Positions 10,567 through 21,654 are shown, numbered from the stretch's first letter. The stretch: 25,439 bases of DNA from Oehlia diaphana (GCA_003833135.1 QZLH01000128.1:115431-140869); one strand, 5' to 3'. Numbers and translations are program-made. Notes: a model not told the origin generated them from the sequence alone.

Positions 10567-11481
10567 AAAAAAAAAAAAAAAAAATTCTGAGAATGATTCT
10601 CTTAATAGACAAATCGTACCATATAATATATATATATATATATATATAATATATAAAATAAATATATTATTATTTTTTTTTCTTAAAAAAAAACAAAGAA
10701 TAAAAGTTACATCAATGTTTTTATTTCTCAAACAATCTTGACCACATGGGTATGATGTGGTATATTTGTTTTACATTTTGTTTGTCATAAAATTTTCGTA
10801 AATCTGTATGTTTTAGCGTTCCCTCATTGATTTTATACTATTAATTGGATGAAATCCATGCTGAGAACTTAAAGGAATATAATATAAATATCTGAACGTA
10901 ACACTGGACCTCATGTCTTCTCCTTTATATTCCACAAATTCCTAATTAAGGTAAGATTTAATTAGTAATAGCCCAAATCTTAATGGTGATTGTTACATCT
11001 GATTTTTATTTGCACCTCTTAAAAGTTGTACTCTTATTCACATCATTTATCATCACACCCAAACCTTAAAATTTTTTTAAATGCCAGTTATATGAGTTAT
11101 ATGAGTTGATTAAACTCCTATTCAAATAAAATAAGGGTTAGACAAAAGAATCGTGTTTTTTTTTTACAATATTATCATCACTATTTTCAAATATTTCCCA
11201 TATTTTTCACAAGAGAAAAATTGTATTTGTAAAGAAAACTTTGAAAAAATAATATTTTTTTCTATTTTTTTTTTAAAAAAAAAAAATTTAATGATAAGAA
11301 ATCATTAAAATTTTTTATCTTGTAAACGATAAAAACGATAAAAACGATATTCATATTTCAAATCAACAGGATCAGGTAAATTTTTTTGTCCCTTTTGTAC
11401 TTTTTAATGATAAATGAATCTTTTTATCTCTTTGCCTTTTTGTTATAAACAAAGAAATTAAGGGGAGGTGAATTTTTAGAT
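10567..11481. other. AT-rich intergenic stretch with an (AT)n run
   Basis: Begins with a poly-A run and has a TA microsatellite at about 10621-10660. ATGAGTTATATGAGTT near 11091 and GATAAAAACGATAAAAACGAT near 11328 are short direct repeats. No gene is supported. Confidence 0.5.
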
Positions 11482-11721
11482 CTAATCTTTTAACATTTTG
11501 GTCCAATAAATTTTAATTATGATGGCTTCACAATGAAATGGTGACTTAGTTTTTTCAATGAAAAACGTGTTTTGTGATTTAATCCCGTTAGATTCTTTTT
11601 TATTTAATGATATCATCTGTTTATCACCTACAGGAAATTTTTTCGTTTTTTTACTTTGTACTTTTGTTTTCTTTGTAAAACTATAGAATAAAAGGACAAA
11701 GAAAGAACAAAGAACAATCAT
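11482..11721 (-). CDS. possible small secreted-type protein, 79 aa (weak)
   Basis: The frame opens with a hydrophobic N-terminus (MIVLCSFFVLLFYSF) that would pass as a signal peptide, followed by a Lys-rich segment (TKKTKVQSKKTKKF) and a mixed tail ending IYWTKMLKD. A CCAATCA box sits about 20 bp upstream of the ATG. Against it: only one cysteine lies in the presumed mature part, there is no recognised domain, and hydrophobic starts followed by Lys-rich stretches are common in random AT-rich frames. A CTGTAG|GT sequence mid-frame could be a splice site, so the structure may differ. Function unknown. Confidence 0.2.
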   Translation of the reverse strand: MIVLCSFFVLLFYSFTKKTKVQSKKTKKFPVGDKQMISLNKKESNGIKSQNTFFIEKTKSPFHCEAIIIKIYWTKMLKD

Positions 11722-13380
11722 AAAAAATAATATTTCTTGATTGGCTCAGGTTTAAAACTTTAAAAATTTATGAATACAAGAAAAAATAAAAAACCATATA
11801 AAAAATCATCTCTCTGGTTTAAACAGGATAACAAGGTAATTCAAAGATCAAATCTAGAAAGTAACACATTTACTTTAATCGGAATGTGATATATTTTCTC
11901 TTCACTTATTTTAAGGGATTTATTTTTCCCGAAATTAAAAAGATGTTAATAAAAATTTCCGAAAAATAAGAAAAATATTTATTATTTATTTCATTATAAC
12001 GGATTTACAGCATTATAATTTAGCTAAAATTATAAAAGATATTCAAATATAAATACTGCGGTTTATCGTTAAAAAATTAACAAAATTTTTTTTTTTTTAA
12101 CAAAAATATACATTTGTGAAATCTAAAATAATATTATAATATATTCAGAAAATTACCAAATTCTATAAAAAAAATTTTTTGTGTTAAATGAAATGAACCA
12201 GTTAAATGAAAATAATACAAATAAAACCCTTCAAACCATAACACAAGATACAAACATTACATCATTGTTATTATTTTGAAAGAACGTCTTTAAATGGATC
12301 ATATCATAAACTAGTAATACCATGAGAAAGACTGAAATAGTAAATTTTATGATTTTACATGCAAAGTACCAAAGTACAAAATATATATGTATAGAGAAGA
12401 TAATATTATAGTTACGCGTTCATATACTGAAACATTATATGATTCGCGATAGTATAAATTCGCACGTTTGTTACATATTTATCGTTCCCATATATTAATG
12501 CATTCGGATATAACCCTTTTAATGGATTATTGTGACCTAAATTTAATTAATAATATTAACTTAAATATTGAAGATAGAAATAACGCGTAAAAACAATTTA
12601 TCTAAAAAAAAAAATTGATTTATTCATTCAATGATACATGTTTACTTTACTGTTTACGTTAAATAAATAATAAAAAGCGATTCTAAAACATAATCAAATC
12701 AATTATCAACAGAAGATCAAGTTTGCTATATATATATATATATTTATCTATTCTATTATTCATTATATTGTATCTTAACGCCGAAAAAAACAATTGCACA
12801 TCTAAACAAAATTAGCATACATTATTTGTAAATAATTCTATCTTAAGAATCTTCTTACCAAATTTATTCTTGCAAAAATTAATTAAGGAATTCCGAAATC
12901 TAACCGGTCTTTCTCTATATTTAATAAAGGAATTTTATATCTACAATTGTAAATTGGTTAAATGTTTCATCTCATGAAGAAAATGCATTAAAATTATTAA
13001 AATTCTTTTAAGATTCCCTCCCTGCTTTACTATATTTAGTTGTTAACTTGAAAAAAAAAAAAAATCTAAAAATCTAAAAAAATCTAAAAAAATTTCAAAT
13101 TTTAAAATTTTTAATAATGTCATGATCACATAACTGTGCAGTTCGTGAGTCTTCTAAACTTCGATTCTTGGATTCATTATTTTATTACCTTTATATTGTT
13201 CTTTTTTTCTTTGTTAGTTGACACTTATTTTTTTCTCATGGCACAAAATATTATAATTTGATAAATATTTTTAAGTTCATATTATTTGTTCCACAAACCA
13301 ATATTTTTTTTTTAAAAAAAAAGAGATTTTGTTTCCAAGATATCAAGATATGAAGATTAGGATAACGAGGAGGAAACAGG
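11722..13380. other. AT-rich intergenic stretch, nothing recognised
   Basis: No open frame of note, no RNA gene and no long repeat. A TA run lies near 12728-12742, and AATCTAAAAA-type short direct repeats near 13063-13092. Confidence 0.5.
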
Positions 13381-13454
13381 ATAACGGGTAATGGAATAAC
13401 TGGTAACGAAATAATGGGTGAATGAAAATGGGTAACTGAAAATGGGTAATATCG
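13381..13454. repeat. 15-bp minisatellite with GGGTAA core
   Basis: Five units: 13381-13395, 13396-13410, 13411-13425, 13426-13439 (14 bp) and 13440-13454. They share ATAAYGGGTAAYGRA. A G-rich lead-in (AGGATAACGAGGAGG) precedes them. A 70-codon minus-strand frame here (LPVIPLPVI peptides) reflects the repeat period and is not called as a gene. Confidence 0.85.
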
Positions 13455-14845
13455 ACATATCATCTTCTTTTCTTCTTTTCTAAATATTTCTCCACGAAAT
13501 TAATTAATTCATAATAAAAAAAAAAGAAAAAAAATTAAAATTGAGTTATAGTAAATGTATGATTATTATCTAAAATTATTTAATTCAATAAAATTAACGA
13601 ATTTAGTTCTTTATTAAGATTAAGAGGAATATAAATTGACTATATATAAATATATATATAAACTATATAAACTGCATATCGTCTAAGTCATGTGGTATAT
13701 GTGGTATTTTCATATTTTTCTTGGCTAAACTTATAATTCGGCCAGAATTTAACCATAATTATGTAAAAATTCGAATGACGTATGGCCAATCAGTTTCTAA
13801 TTTTCAATAATAAATATAATAAATATATTACTATTCTATTTTTATTTTTATTTTTATTTTTTAATTATTATCTTTTTTTTAAAAAAAAATTATGAAAGCA
13901 AGCGAAAATTAGTGAATCTTTTAAATTTGTTTGAAGTTAATTCATGCAAAATGTATTTTTTTTTTAAATTCGAATATGTAGCGCAGTACTTGTTATCTTT
14001 GTCATATATTCGGATTAATGTACAGTATTGTACGTAATACGTGTTAAATTTTTAATTAGGGTAAAAGGTACAAGATCAATTCACGTTTTACAAACAATAA
14101 AAAATGACATATTCTAAGTACAAATAAATAATGTAAATAAATCAAGATGACAGCTTCTACGCCTGATTTGCAGGCTATGTAAAAAATGTTATCTCTTTTT
14201 GTAACCCAATTAACAATTTCAAAAATGTCAATTCATCCTGAAAGCGCCACCAAACGATGATTATTATATTATCACGTGATTTCTAATCAATTAAACGTAT
14301 TCAGAAAGTAACACAACAATAATATCATTATAGTTGTTATAATACATTTTAATTATAAAAGGAAAATTTTAATTTATAATATTTGTAATTTTGTCATTCT
14401 ATAATGAAAATATAAATAAACTCTAGAGATTTACAAAAAAAAAAAAGGCTTTTTATTCTTTTTATCTATTTATAAATTTTCCTTTTTGATCTCCTTATAA
14501 AGGACGAACAATGCGTTGAAGATCATGTTATTGATTTATATAATTTTGGTTAATAATAAAATAAAAAAAAACCTTTATTTCAACTTCGTAACCGGTCTCA
14601 AGCCCCTTTTTAAGAGGTTGGTGAAATAAAGTTTATGATCTCACAGTTATTATTTTCCTGTTATGGTCTTTTATAATAATTAAATTTTCGGATTTTTTCC
14701 TTATCTACTAAATTCATTTATTAGAATGAGTTAATCAAGAAGGGAAATTTTAAATTTTTTTTTTTTTTTTTTTTTTTTATGTAAATAATTTACTTTTTTT
14801 TTACACGTAAAATTTAGGAAAAAGTTTTTTTCAATTTTTTTGTTT

Positions 14846-14892
<47 letters not shown>

Positions 14893-15468
14893 TTTTTTTT
14901 TTTTTTTTATGTACAAGTTTAATAAATAACCCGTTATCCGGGGTTTTACCTCTTAAGGTCACAATGGACATTTTTAAACCCAATTCCTTTTTTTTAAAAA
15001 TAGATTCCATATAGTAAGTATTGTACACATAATATGTGAAACTATTTAGTAATATTAATTATTACATATTTATACGTATATACATTATATATATACTGTA
15101 TATATACATGTATATATATATATATAAATGTACTTATATATACTTATTATATATACTTGTATAATGGATTATGTAGAAAATACGATTTGTTCCCTTTTCA
15201 AATTTGAGAAATATGAAAATAGGATTGGTAAGATAAAATTAAATTATATAATACAATTTAAAAAAAAAATATTTAATAAAAAATAAAACATTGTCAAGAA
15301 TAAGCATTTAATTCAATTGTGTATGAACGTGATTTCTTTTTTTTAAAAAAAATATTCCGAAAAATTACTTTAAGAAAAAAAGGTTTTTTTTAGAAAAAAG
15401 ATAAATTTCTGATTCTTTATAATTCTTTTTTCATTACGTTAACAATGTTTGTTTACTTACATTATTAT
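13455..15468. other. AT-rich intergenic stretch with homopolymer and TA runs
   Basis: No gene is supported. Contains the poly-T block at 14755-14908 and a TA-rich block at about 15067-15168. A CCAATCA near 13787 and a CACGTG near 14274 are isolated and have no gene beside them. Confidence 0.5.
14755..14908. repeat. poly-T blocks
   Basis: T runs of up to about 34 bases are broken by short islands. The minus-strand frame across it is nearly pure Lys and is an artefact. Length is likely unreliable in any assembly. Confidence 0.9.
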
Positions 15469-15482
15469 ATATTGGCCAATAT
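15469..15482. promoter_or_regulatory. 14-bp palindrome with CCAAT on both strands
   Basis: ATATTGGCCAATAT is a perfect palindrome about 135 bp upstream of the small frame at 15618. CCAAT boxes bind the HAP/NF-Y complex in fungi. A second GGCCAT follows at 15498. Function is inferred only from motif and position. Confidence 0.3.
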
Positions 15483-15617
15483 TCTGAAAAATTCAATGGC
15501 CATAACTCAATATTTTTAATTTATAATTTATATAAAATTTTATAGTGAGAACTGAATTCGGAATTATAGATATGAAATCGTACGTTCCTCTAACCAATAC
15601 ACCAAAAAGTTATAATC

Positions 15618-15830
15618 ATGGATTGTTCCAATAAATATTGTTATTTCGACCACGATTTATCATCAAATCCAAACTTAATTGGTCGAAATCGCACAAAATT
15701 AACGTATATGCATTATATGCAATATTGCAATATGCGTAATATGCGTAATATATACGTAATTTTCATAGTACTCATAGTCATAGTACTTACGTTCGTGATA
15801 TTATTTGTATTTGACGGTATAATTATCTGA
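15618..15830 (+). CDS. possible 70-aa single-pass membrane protein (weak)
   Basis: The start has a good fungal context (A at -3, G at +4). The N-terminal half is polar with scattered charges and several cysteines (MDCSNKYCYFDHDLSSNP). The middle holds MHYMQYCNMRNMRN, encoded by a short DNA duplication (ATATGCGTA). The last 25 residues form a strong hydrophobic helix (YVIFIVLIVIVLTFVILF), a tail-anchored layout. An overlapping frame at 15572 (MKSYVPLTNTPKSYNH) looks as gene-like and ends just inside this one, so a frameshift may separate two parts of one gene. No family is recognised; AT-rich DNA easily makes Ile/Val/Leu stretches. Confidence 0.3.
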   Translation: MDCSNKYCYFDHDLSSNPNLIGRNRTKLTYMHYMQYCNMRNMRNIYVIFIVLIVIVLTFVILFVFDGIII

Positions 15831-18140
15831 CGATATTTATCTTGGAAGGTATAGTATGTTATTTGAAATAATTATTTTATTATTTACTTTAATGAAAGTT
15901 TCTTAATTTCCTTAGCAACAATTTAATTGATTTTTTTCTTTATTATTGTAGGCGATAAATTATGTAAATTATGCTTAAAGATAAAATTAAATGACATTAT
16001 GTCAATTGATTCATAAAAAAAAGAAATTTAATTGAATTTAATTGAATTCTAATAAATTCGTGTCTTTGATTTCTTGGATTTCAATATCTTGGATTTCGGT
16101 ATATCGATATATATTCTATTTATTTGACGATTCTTATTCATAAAAAAAACAAATTTTCATAATCATTCATTAATTGATTTTCCTTAATTTAAAATTATCA
16201 AATCAGAAAAAGTTTTTACTTCAAAAATTAATGATTTGCAACGATATATAAGATTATTATCAGCATTCTTCACTTTCTTAACGTTATGGAGTGTTGAAAT
16301 TCGAAACATAAGAATCATCAAATAGGTATCAATCTACTTTTAAAATCAACTTTAAAAGCATTAGAAGTAAGTGGACAAATGATACAATATCACGTTACTT
16401 TTGCGTTTTATCTGAAATATTTAAAATTTTTAAATCAGGATTCTTCTTTCGTAATCTCAAATCCTTTCCATGAAAATACTCAACAAATTATTAATTATAA
16501 TGGTATTTACAGTAAATGCAACACAAAAAGTCGATCTGCTTTTTAATAAGCGATTTTTTTTTCAATTCTATAAATTACAGTGTTTTTAATATGTGTAATT
16601 AAAAAAATTAGAAAATTTAAGATTTGAATCTTGAATCCGTGTTTTTTTTTTATTTCCTTACTTCAGTTCCTCCATTTTTTGTAATCTGAATTTTTGAAAT
16701 AGATCAAAATTTAAAAGGATAAGGATGGTTCAGAATTGAATATGCGAGGTATAGAACGAAGAATACTTTGCTTGCTTAAAAAATGAACTGAAGTAGCAAT
16801 TAACAATATGATATCCATATCACAAAAATTTTTTAGAATCCAAAAGACATAACAGATAATAGTAAATTTTGATAATTAGGCTTCAAACATCAGAACAAAA
16901 AAAAAATATTTTTTTTTTTTGTTCATAATATTCATAATAATAAAATTAAGATTTACTTAAAATCTGATCAAATACATTATTTCTTTCCTTTTCAAATAGT
17001 ATTATTTACTATCCCAATTTTATTTTAAAAAAAAAAAGAATTTTAACCAGTTTTCAACCTAACGATCAAATAATTTTCTAATTTTTTTTTTATACTGATC
17101 TGAATTAAATTTAATACATTTAATGTTAAAACTCTATAAAACCTAAGAAATTATTAAGGTCGAATACAATCTTTGAGGGTTAAAAATATATATATAATAT
17201 ATATATATACAGTATATGTGACCGGAATTATCATTAATTCGGAATTAAATGTTCTAAATTCGGACAAAATTTCACGTGATCTGTATCTATTGTTACACTT
17301 TTTTATTTTATTTGTTTATAATTATATTAAACTCTTTATCAATAATTAAAAAATATTAGAAATTCCTTAAAATTAACCCAGTTTATGTATTATAAAAATT
17401 ATTTAAAAATTTACTAATTACATAATTTCAATTTTTTTTTAAAATCAATATCAAATTTTAAAATATAGTATATAAAAGAAAATAATTATTGTATAATTAA
17501 AAAAAATTAATAAAAAAGAAAAAAAAAATGATGCATTTTTATTTTTTTTTTGTATTTAATTTTAATAATTTAAATATTGTAATTATGCATTTTGTTTTTT
17601 TTTACTTAATAAAAAAAAAATTTTTAAATAATCATTAATTTATATTATTGATTTTAAGAAAAAAAAATTCAATTTAAAATCATAATTTATTAGAAAATTT
17701 CATAAAATACACTAGTTGCTAGTATGCGAAATATGGATCACATGACTATAATTTGTCATCCAGCCATGTCATACCCTTTTATTTTTCCAATTTTACTATT
17801 TATTCTAGGGACAGAATTTTTTCAGTAAGAAAAACCTTATTTGTCATATATTATATGTCGCACCCTATAATTTGGGTCAAATTTATCTGTGATGGCACTT
17901 TAGTACAGTAAGTGAATTTATTGAAATAGGTTACATATAACTGGCATATGCTAATTCATTTTAAAAATAAAGCTGCGCAGATTTTTGTACTATGTAGACA
18001 ACAATACAACAAAAGGTGACAAAAAGCATAAACAGGTGTATAAGCTTAGTGAATATGTTGAAAAAATAGTGCCGAATAGCACATCTAATTAGATAAAATC
18101 AGGTTACAATGGGCCATTAAAAAATCCAATTGTCAAGACG
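15831..18140. other. AT-rich intergenic stretch
   Basis: No gene is supported. TTTAATTGAA repeats lie near 16026-16048, an AT run near 17188-17212, and long A/T runs throughout. From about 17700 the composition becomes slightly less skewed and may be the worn edge of the transposon-rich region to the right, but I find no terminal repeat there. Confidence 0.45.
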
Positions 18141-18274
18141 ATTAGTAAATTATAAAATAAATAAAATATATCAGTAAATTTAATAAATATATATAAATAA
18201 ATATATTAGTTAAATGTAATAAATATAAATAAATATATCAGTATACTTAATAAATATATTAGTAAATTTAATGC
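18141..18274. repeat. degenerate tandem repeat, unit ATYAGTAAATTTAATAAATAT
   Basis: Units start at 18141, 18170, 18205, 18237 and 18258, with lengths of 21-35 bp and alternating ATTAGT and ATCAGT starts. The variable middle is made of AAATA repeats. Confidence 0.75.
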
Positions 18275-19002
18275 TTTTGAGTCAAACAGTTTAAAAAGAA
18301 ATTAGGAACATTAACAGATTTATTAATGCACAAAGAAATATATTTAAGATATTTTGACTGTGTGGTAATACCTAGTATAGTAGTAGTATTACGCAACCTT
18401 TTACCTATAATCTATAACCCTAACCCACAACCTTTTTGGTTCAATTTTCATAATACCCAATTTTTTTATTTTATTTTATCAACTAACAATTAAGCTAATT
18501 TAGCTGCAGATTACCAGCCTAACATTAATTTAGAAATCAACATATAAACTTGTTTCTGAAATGAATATACAAAGTATGGGTTATTGCTAAATTTTGTAAA
18601 TTTCATGAGTTGAGTTAACTAATAAATTAGCATCCAATTGCAATAATTAGTTTTCTTTAAAAACTTTAATATTTCAAAAAAATGGTATAATAATTATGGA
18701 TCATAGATAGAAACATTTAAATAATTGGCAAAAATCGCTATTATTAAAAGAACAAAATCTCAATAAATATTGAAATAATTTAAATTTATATGAAAACTAC
18801 TTACTTATTGAAAAGAGAAACAAAAATTTTCTCATTGTAGTTGTTGTAGATTCAATAAGAATATACCGTTAAATCAGATACTATATATACTGAATGAAGT
18901 ATTTTTAAAAGAAACGTAAACAGTGACTATAAAGTATAATAAATCCATCTGAAATGATTCCTGGAAGACTGTTCCTAGTAAAGTAATAGAAAAAATTTTT
19001 AT
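18275..19002. other. AT-rich stretch, nothing recognised
   Basis: CTATAATCTATAACCCTAACCC near 18408 is only a short chance match to telomere-like sequence. No gene, RNA or clear element end is seen. Confidence 0.45.
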
Positions 19003-19008
19003 TTGCAG

Positions 19009-19196
19009 AAAAAAGAAAAAAGACTGATTAGTCTTAAAAAGACTGCAGTTCTTAAAAAGACCATCAGTCTTATTGTATGTGTTATAGAAGGACCGAAAAA
19101 GCTTCTAATAAAGTTCACCAGAAAAATACAGAAAAATCATATGATTGCGAATCACATGATTTTACTAATTATGCAAACAAAGTTACAGTAAGTATG
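19009..19196 (+). pseudogene. possible decayed exon of an unknown element gene
   Basis: The stretch is bounded by an acceptor-like TATTTGCAG (to 19008) and a consensus GTAAGTATG donor near 19190. In one frame the right half reads as ordinary protein (TEKASNKVHQKNTEKSYDCE, then SHDFTNYANKVT), but the left half of that frame has several stops. A second frame is fully open from 19003 to 19191 (62 codons) and contains three KK/KR-x-x-x-L hexads from the 18-bp repeat at 19017-19071. I recognise neither peptide. It faces the minus-strand pseudogene at 19357 tail to tail and may be another piece of the same element-rich region. Confidence 0.25.
19017..19071 (+). repeat. three 18-19-bp tandem units AAAAAGACTGNAGTYCTT
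   Basis: Units at 19017-19035 (19 bp), 19036-19053 and 19054-19071. Each carries an imperfect AAGACTnnnAGTCTT palindrome, so each could form a small hairpin. Confidence 0.8.
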
Positions 19197-19356
19197 AATA
19201 ATTATAAGATATTTGAATCATAAAATTATGGTGAGATATTTTACTTTCAATTATTAAATTTCCTACCAGAAATAGAAAAATTAAATTTTATTTTGTAGAA
19301 TATTAGTTATATTACATTTTAGTAAAAAAAAATTACAAATTTATTATCAAAAATTG

Positions 19357-21425
19357 TTATTTATGAAAAATCTTTACTAGATTTGATATCATTTCTAGTG
19401 TTTTAAAATGCTGAAAAATTTTCAAATTTTCTTTTGTTAAAGTAAAAAAAGAACCTTGAGAAACAAAAGGTGGTAAGTTAAAATAATATAAAACTTCTTT
19501 AGTTGGAATGTAGGCAAATAATTTTCCTTCTGCTTCGCATGTGTTTGTCCAAAGATTATTATAAACATTCAGATAAATATTAACTGAAATATATAATAAA
19601 TAATCCAAAAAATTTGCTTTTTCTATCCAAGCATGTCATTGACCTCGCTTTTCATATATTAAGATAATTTGAGCAATACAAAGTTTATTGTTTGAATAAA
19701 TGATCAAATATCCATCCAAAATTAGATAATGAATATCAAATACATTTGTATCAATAATATTGTGTACTTAAAAAAAAAATATTTACTTAAATATTTTAGC
19801 TTTAAATATAATTGAATTTTATAATGCCAATTAAAGAAATATTTACCATTAGTTCCAACAGCTATTGGAATAGTTGCAAGTCATTTACGTCCTTCCCAAC
19901 ATTCTTTTCGTTGATTTCTGCAGTTTTCTTGAATATTTAAATCAATTGTTAATTCAGTAATTAATCGATTAGTATTATTAAGATTAAGTAAACCAGATTT
20001 CTCAGTTGTTTCAGATGTTTCAGGTTGTGCCTGTTTGTTGAAGATGCTTTTTGAATGTCATATAAAGACATCATGATTTTTTTGAATATCAATTATAACT
20101 TTATAATATACAAATCCTTCAGGTGTAAATAGTGGATCAAACCTTTCAAATTGCTTTTGAGAAACTGGTTTTTGGCTAAAAATGTAACGTAAATTAGAAA
20201 AAGTTGCTAACAAAATATTTGTTACTTTATTTTCATTCCTTATATTTGATTCATCATCTGATTTATCCAACATGAGCTGAGAAACTTCAAGTGCAGCAGT
20301 CCTGACATTTTCAATTTCCATTTGTGGTTCAATAGATTCTAAAATAAAAATTTAAATTAAAAAAGATGAAAATAATTAATAAAATTAAAATAATTTTATA
20401 CTGGCTAAATTTTGATATTATTCATCATCATCAACCGTTTCTAAGTTATTCTGATCATCTGATAAATGTTTATCATGATGAATAAGTTGTTGCATTGAAA
20501 GCACAGTCTGATTATTAATTTGAAGATATTCTGCAAATAACATTACTTCATTATATCCAATACGAATTGCTTCTTTAAAGTCATCTTCAGATGGCCAAGT
20601 ACATAAATATTCAATAATTTTATGGAAAAGAAAGGTACCATCAATATCAAATACATAATCTAAATATCAAAAATTTGTGATTTTTTTTATTAAATATATT
20701 TTAATTATTATAACAAATTCTTACCTCCAGCTAATATTCGATCCCTTGATGTATTAATCAGTCTAGCACGTGAAATTTTATCTTGATACATTACATGTTT
20801 TTGAATTTTATAAAATTCATAAAAGTTAAAATCAGCTATTACTTGATGTGATATACCAAATATATGTTCAAGAGCCTCAGTTCCATGTTCCCATAAAAAT
20901 AAAAGATAGCGAGAATAGTATTCTTGATGAACAATAATAAGCATTATCAAAGATTCTGCCATACTAATAAAAATCTCAAAACTTTGCATAGATATAATAC
21001 TGTGTTGCATATTATATCATTTTGATGAATGAATTATACCACAATGTTAAATGTAATCTTTCCATACTTTAAGAAAAAAAAATGCACATATAGCCATCCT
21101 AATTCTTGCTTTATGATTAATTTTTTGATTAAGAAATGCATCACATAATTCTCCTAATAACCAAGTAATTAATTATTACAATAAATAATTTCATTATTTA
21201 AATGTAAGACAACTTACCAAGAATAAATAAGTAAATAAAAAGTCTGATCATATTAGAAATATTTTCTGCTTGAATAATTTGTAATAGATTATCTAAATAA
21301 AACATCTGATATGCTGCACCATCATCTTGTTTAGTAACATTAAGAATATCACGTTTCAATAAAGTATGTTTATCTTGATGTGCTAGTAGATATGGTAACC
21401 CTACAAACCCATCAGGAAGCCACAT
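19357..21425 (-). pseudogene. decayed five-exon gene of a fungal transposase-like repeat family
   Basis: Exons on minus: 21425-21218, 21153-20725, 20659-20402, 20338-19847 and 19766-19357. All four introns are 63-80 bp GT-AG, and the frame is kept throughout (about 598 codons plus the stop), yet six in-frame stops remain: TAA at 21047 and 20418; TGA at 21017, 20058, 19881 and 19636. The first ATG is in PPMWLPDGFVGLPYL; then come AHQDKHTLLKRD, the splice-built LGELCDAFLN, WEHGTEALEHIFGISHQ and ILAGDYVFDIDG. From memory, a repeat family common in Agaricomycetes and Glomeromycetes has the same order: W-P-x-x-F-V-G-x-P, then DKHxLxKRD, then TExxEHxFG. The DKH and EHxFG blocks resemble catalytic-core motifs of RNase H-like (P-element/THAP9-like) transposases, but that is inference. 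The 5' end is lost at the edge of the adjoining MULE-type element. Confidence 0.75.
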
Positions 21426-21525
21426 TGGTGGTACAGCTGAGCCACTGATTTTTTTGTTTTTGTTTATGTGTATCACTTGTATCACCTGTTAAATTTATGA
21501 GTCGATACTACTATTTGTGTAACTT
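21421..21525 (+). repeat. left terminal inverted repeat of the MULE-type element
   Basis: Starts CACATTGGTGGTACAGC and matches the reverse complement of 25216-25320 at 100 of 105 positions. All five differences (positions 6, 14, 22, 57 and 81 of the repeat) are transitions. It includes a short internal duplication (GTATCAC..GTATCACCTG). Beyond 21525 the similarity fades into shared AT-rich sequence. Confidence 0.9.
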
Positions 21526-21646
21526 TTTATATGTATTACAAAAATAATTATAAACTGAAACAATGAAGAGTTTGAGACACATTTTTTTAATATTTTTTTT
21601 TTAAAAAATAATATAATATTTTAAAATTTTGACGTACTTTTCTTAA
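21526..21646. other. AT-rich spacer inside the MULE-type element
   Basis: Lies between the left terminal repeat and the nested MITE; no coding signal. In the intact ancestor it joined the sequence now beginning at about 22104. Confidence 0.5.
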
Positions 21647-21654
21647 ATTTTATC

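Noticed and set aside
13251..13463. 70-codon minus-strand frame with LPVIPLPVI peptides
   Set aside because: Produced by the 15-bp minisatellite, which is a multiple of three; the remainder is AT-rich filler.
14731..14916. 61-codon Lys-rich frame
   Set aside because: It is a reading of poly-T on the opposite strand.
18408..18430. CCCTAACCC-like sequence suggesting an interstitial telomere
   Set aside because: Only about one and a half copies of the telomere-type hexamer, with no array; chance is enough.
21426..21485. Extra N-terminal codons of the minus-strand pseudogene, giving a 95-residue frame from 21485
   Set aside because: The first codon is GTG, a TAA lies just upstream (21489-21491), and the whole stretch is MULE terminal repeat. 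The family-like sequence begins at PPMW.
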